From: Gammaproteobacteria bacterium
GTDB taxonomy: Bacteria; Pseudomonadota; Gammaproteobacteria; Xanthomonadales; Xanthomonadaceae
DNA length: 6,745 bases
Direction of reading: 5' to 3'
Assembly: GCA_025360985.1 (NCBI GenBank)
Contig: JANYBA010000142.1
Span: 1-6,745, forward strand
Shown here piece by piece: positions 6,223-6,745 of the stretch. A model generated the notes under the pieces. The model saw nothing but the letters and a program-made list of their open reading frames with translations. It searched no databases and was not told the DNA's origin. Within the stretch, counting starts at the first letter, position 1, and each line of letters starts with the position of its first letter. The position numbers were made by a program, and so were the translations under genes.

Positions 6223-6745
6223 ATGTCTGAAGTCGTCATCGTCGGCGCCCGCCGTACCGCCCTGGGATCGCTGCTCGGCCAATTCACCGGCGTGCCCGCC
6301 ACGCAATTGGGCGCGACCGCGATCAAGGCCACGCTCGAGCAATCCGGCATTTCCGCCGATTCGGTGTCGGAAGTGATCATGGGCTGCGTGCTTTCGGCGG
6401 GACTGGGCCAGGCGCCAGCGCGCCAGGCGGCGATCGCCGCCGGCCTGCCGATGGCGGCAGGCGCGACCACCATCAACAAGGTCTGCGGATCGGGCATGAA
6501 GGCGGTGATGCTCGGCCACGACCTGATCAAGGCCGGCTCGGTCGAAGTCGTCGTCGCCGGCGGCATGGAGTCGATGACCAACGCCCCGCACCTGCTCAAC
6601 GGCTCGCGCACCGGCATCCGCTACGGCAGCGCCGAGATGCTCGACCACATGGCCTGGGATGGCCTGACCAACCCCTACGACAAGCAACCCATGGGCGTGT
6701 TCGGCGAACAATGCGTGGCCAAGTACGGCTTCACGCGCGAAGACC
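6223..6745 (+). CDS. Acetyl-CoA C-acetyltransferase (thiolase II), N-terminal part, cut by window edge
   Basis: Condenses two acetyl-CoA to acetoacetyl-CoA or cleaves the reverse reaction; cytosolic, normally tetrameric. Of about 390 residues expected, 174 are visible. The N-terminal thiolase domain starts with SEVVIVGARRTALGS (2-16). C88 in INKVCGSGMKAV is the nucleophilic Cys, at the same position as in PhaA/AtoB-type enzymes. GLGQAPARQAA (60-70) and VVVAGGMESMTNAPHLL (family substrate-loop region) follow. The later stretch with DHMAWDGLTNPYDKQPMG resembles the loop of acetoacetyl-CoA thiolases such as ACAT1, favouring that activity over long-chain 3-ketoacyl-CoA thiolase. The catalytic His and second Cys lie beyond the edge. 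GGAG at 6214-6217, five bases before the ATG, supports the start. It is divergent from the kinase, so it belongs to a separate transcript. It could serve leucine or ketone-body breakdown, or polyhydroxybutyrate synthesis. Confidence 0.93.
   Translation, partial: MSEVVIVGARRTALGSLLGQFTGVPATQLGATAIKATLEQSGISADSVSEVIMGCVLSAGLGQAPARQAAIAAGLPMAAGATTINKVCGSGMKAVMLGHDLIKAGSVEVVVAGGMESMTNAPHLLNGSRTGIRYGSAEMLDHMAWDGLTNPYDKQPMGVFGEQCVAKYGFTRED

Noticed and set aside
3903..6230. 775-codon plus-strand open frame running from the HD-GYP gene through the kinase gene
   Set aside because: It overlaps one real gene in another frame and another on the opposite strand. Its Arg/Pro/Ala-rich then Val/Ala/Asp-rich composition changes exactly at the gene boundary, which marks it as a shadow of both.

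Overview
The window is GC-rich bacterial chromosomal DNA and reads as a gammaproteobacterium of the Xanthomonadales type (Lysobacter/Luteimonas/Xanthomonas-like). This rests on protein flavour and gene set: leucine dehydrogenase beside isovaleryl-CoA dehydrogenase, a DUF3369 HD-GYP response regulator, and an ECF sigma factor. It is an inference from memory, not a database result. I see no CRISPR array, tRNA, rRNA, insertion sequence or prophage gene, and no clear sign of recent transfer.

Layout, left to right. (1) 1-579, minus strand: an ECF sigma factor running off the left edge with only its last residues missing. (2) 580-910: a 331-nt gene-free stretch. It holds a strong minus-strand intrinsic terminator whose U-tract ends 17 nt before the sigma start codon, a second GC-rich hairpin that could compete with it, an 8-bp tandem repeat, and an AT-rich divergent promoter zone. 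(3) 911-2011 and 2016-3173, plus strand, 4 nt apart: leucine dehydrogenase and isovaleryl-CoA dehydrogenase, evidently one operon. (4) 3174-3315: spacer carrying a degenerate second copy of the last codons of the dehydrogenase. (5) 3316-4824, plus: a receiver-DUF3369-HD-GYP response regulator with every catalytic residue intact. (6) 4845-6098, minus: a soluble PAS histidine kinase, convergent with the regulator and 20 bp from it. (7) 6223 to the right edge, plus: the N-terminal part of an acetoacetyl-CoA-type thiolase, divergent from the kinase.

How the genes fit together. Leucine dehydrogenase makes alpha-ketoisocaproate, the branched-chain ketoacid dehydrogenase (not in the window) makes isovaleryl-CoA, and isovaleryl-CoA dehydrogenase oxidises it. 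Leucine breakdown ends in acetyl-CoA and acetoacetate, which a thiolase of the kind seen at the right edge can help consume. In bacteria rich in iso-branched fatty acids, isovaleryl-CoA is also the starter for iso fatty acids, so the two-gene operon sits at a supply/removal branch point. The kinase and HD-GYP regulator form a likely cognate two-component pair that would lower cyclic-di-GMP. Their placement between the metabolic genes suggests, but does not prove, a functional link.

The two least ordinary features are the terminator/attenuator-like leader in front of the ECF sigma gene and the ghost C-terminus behind isovaleryl-CoA dehydrogenase.
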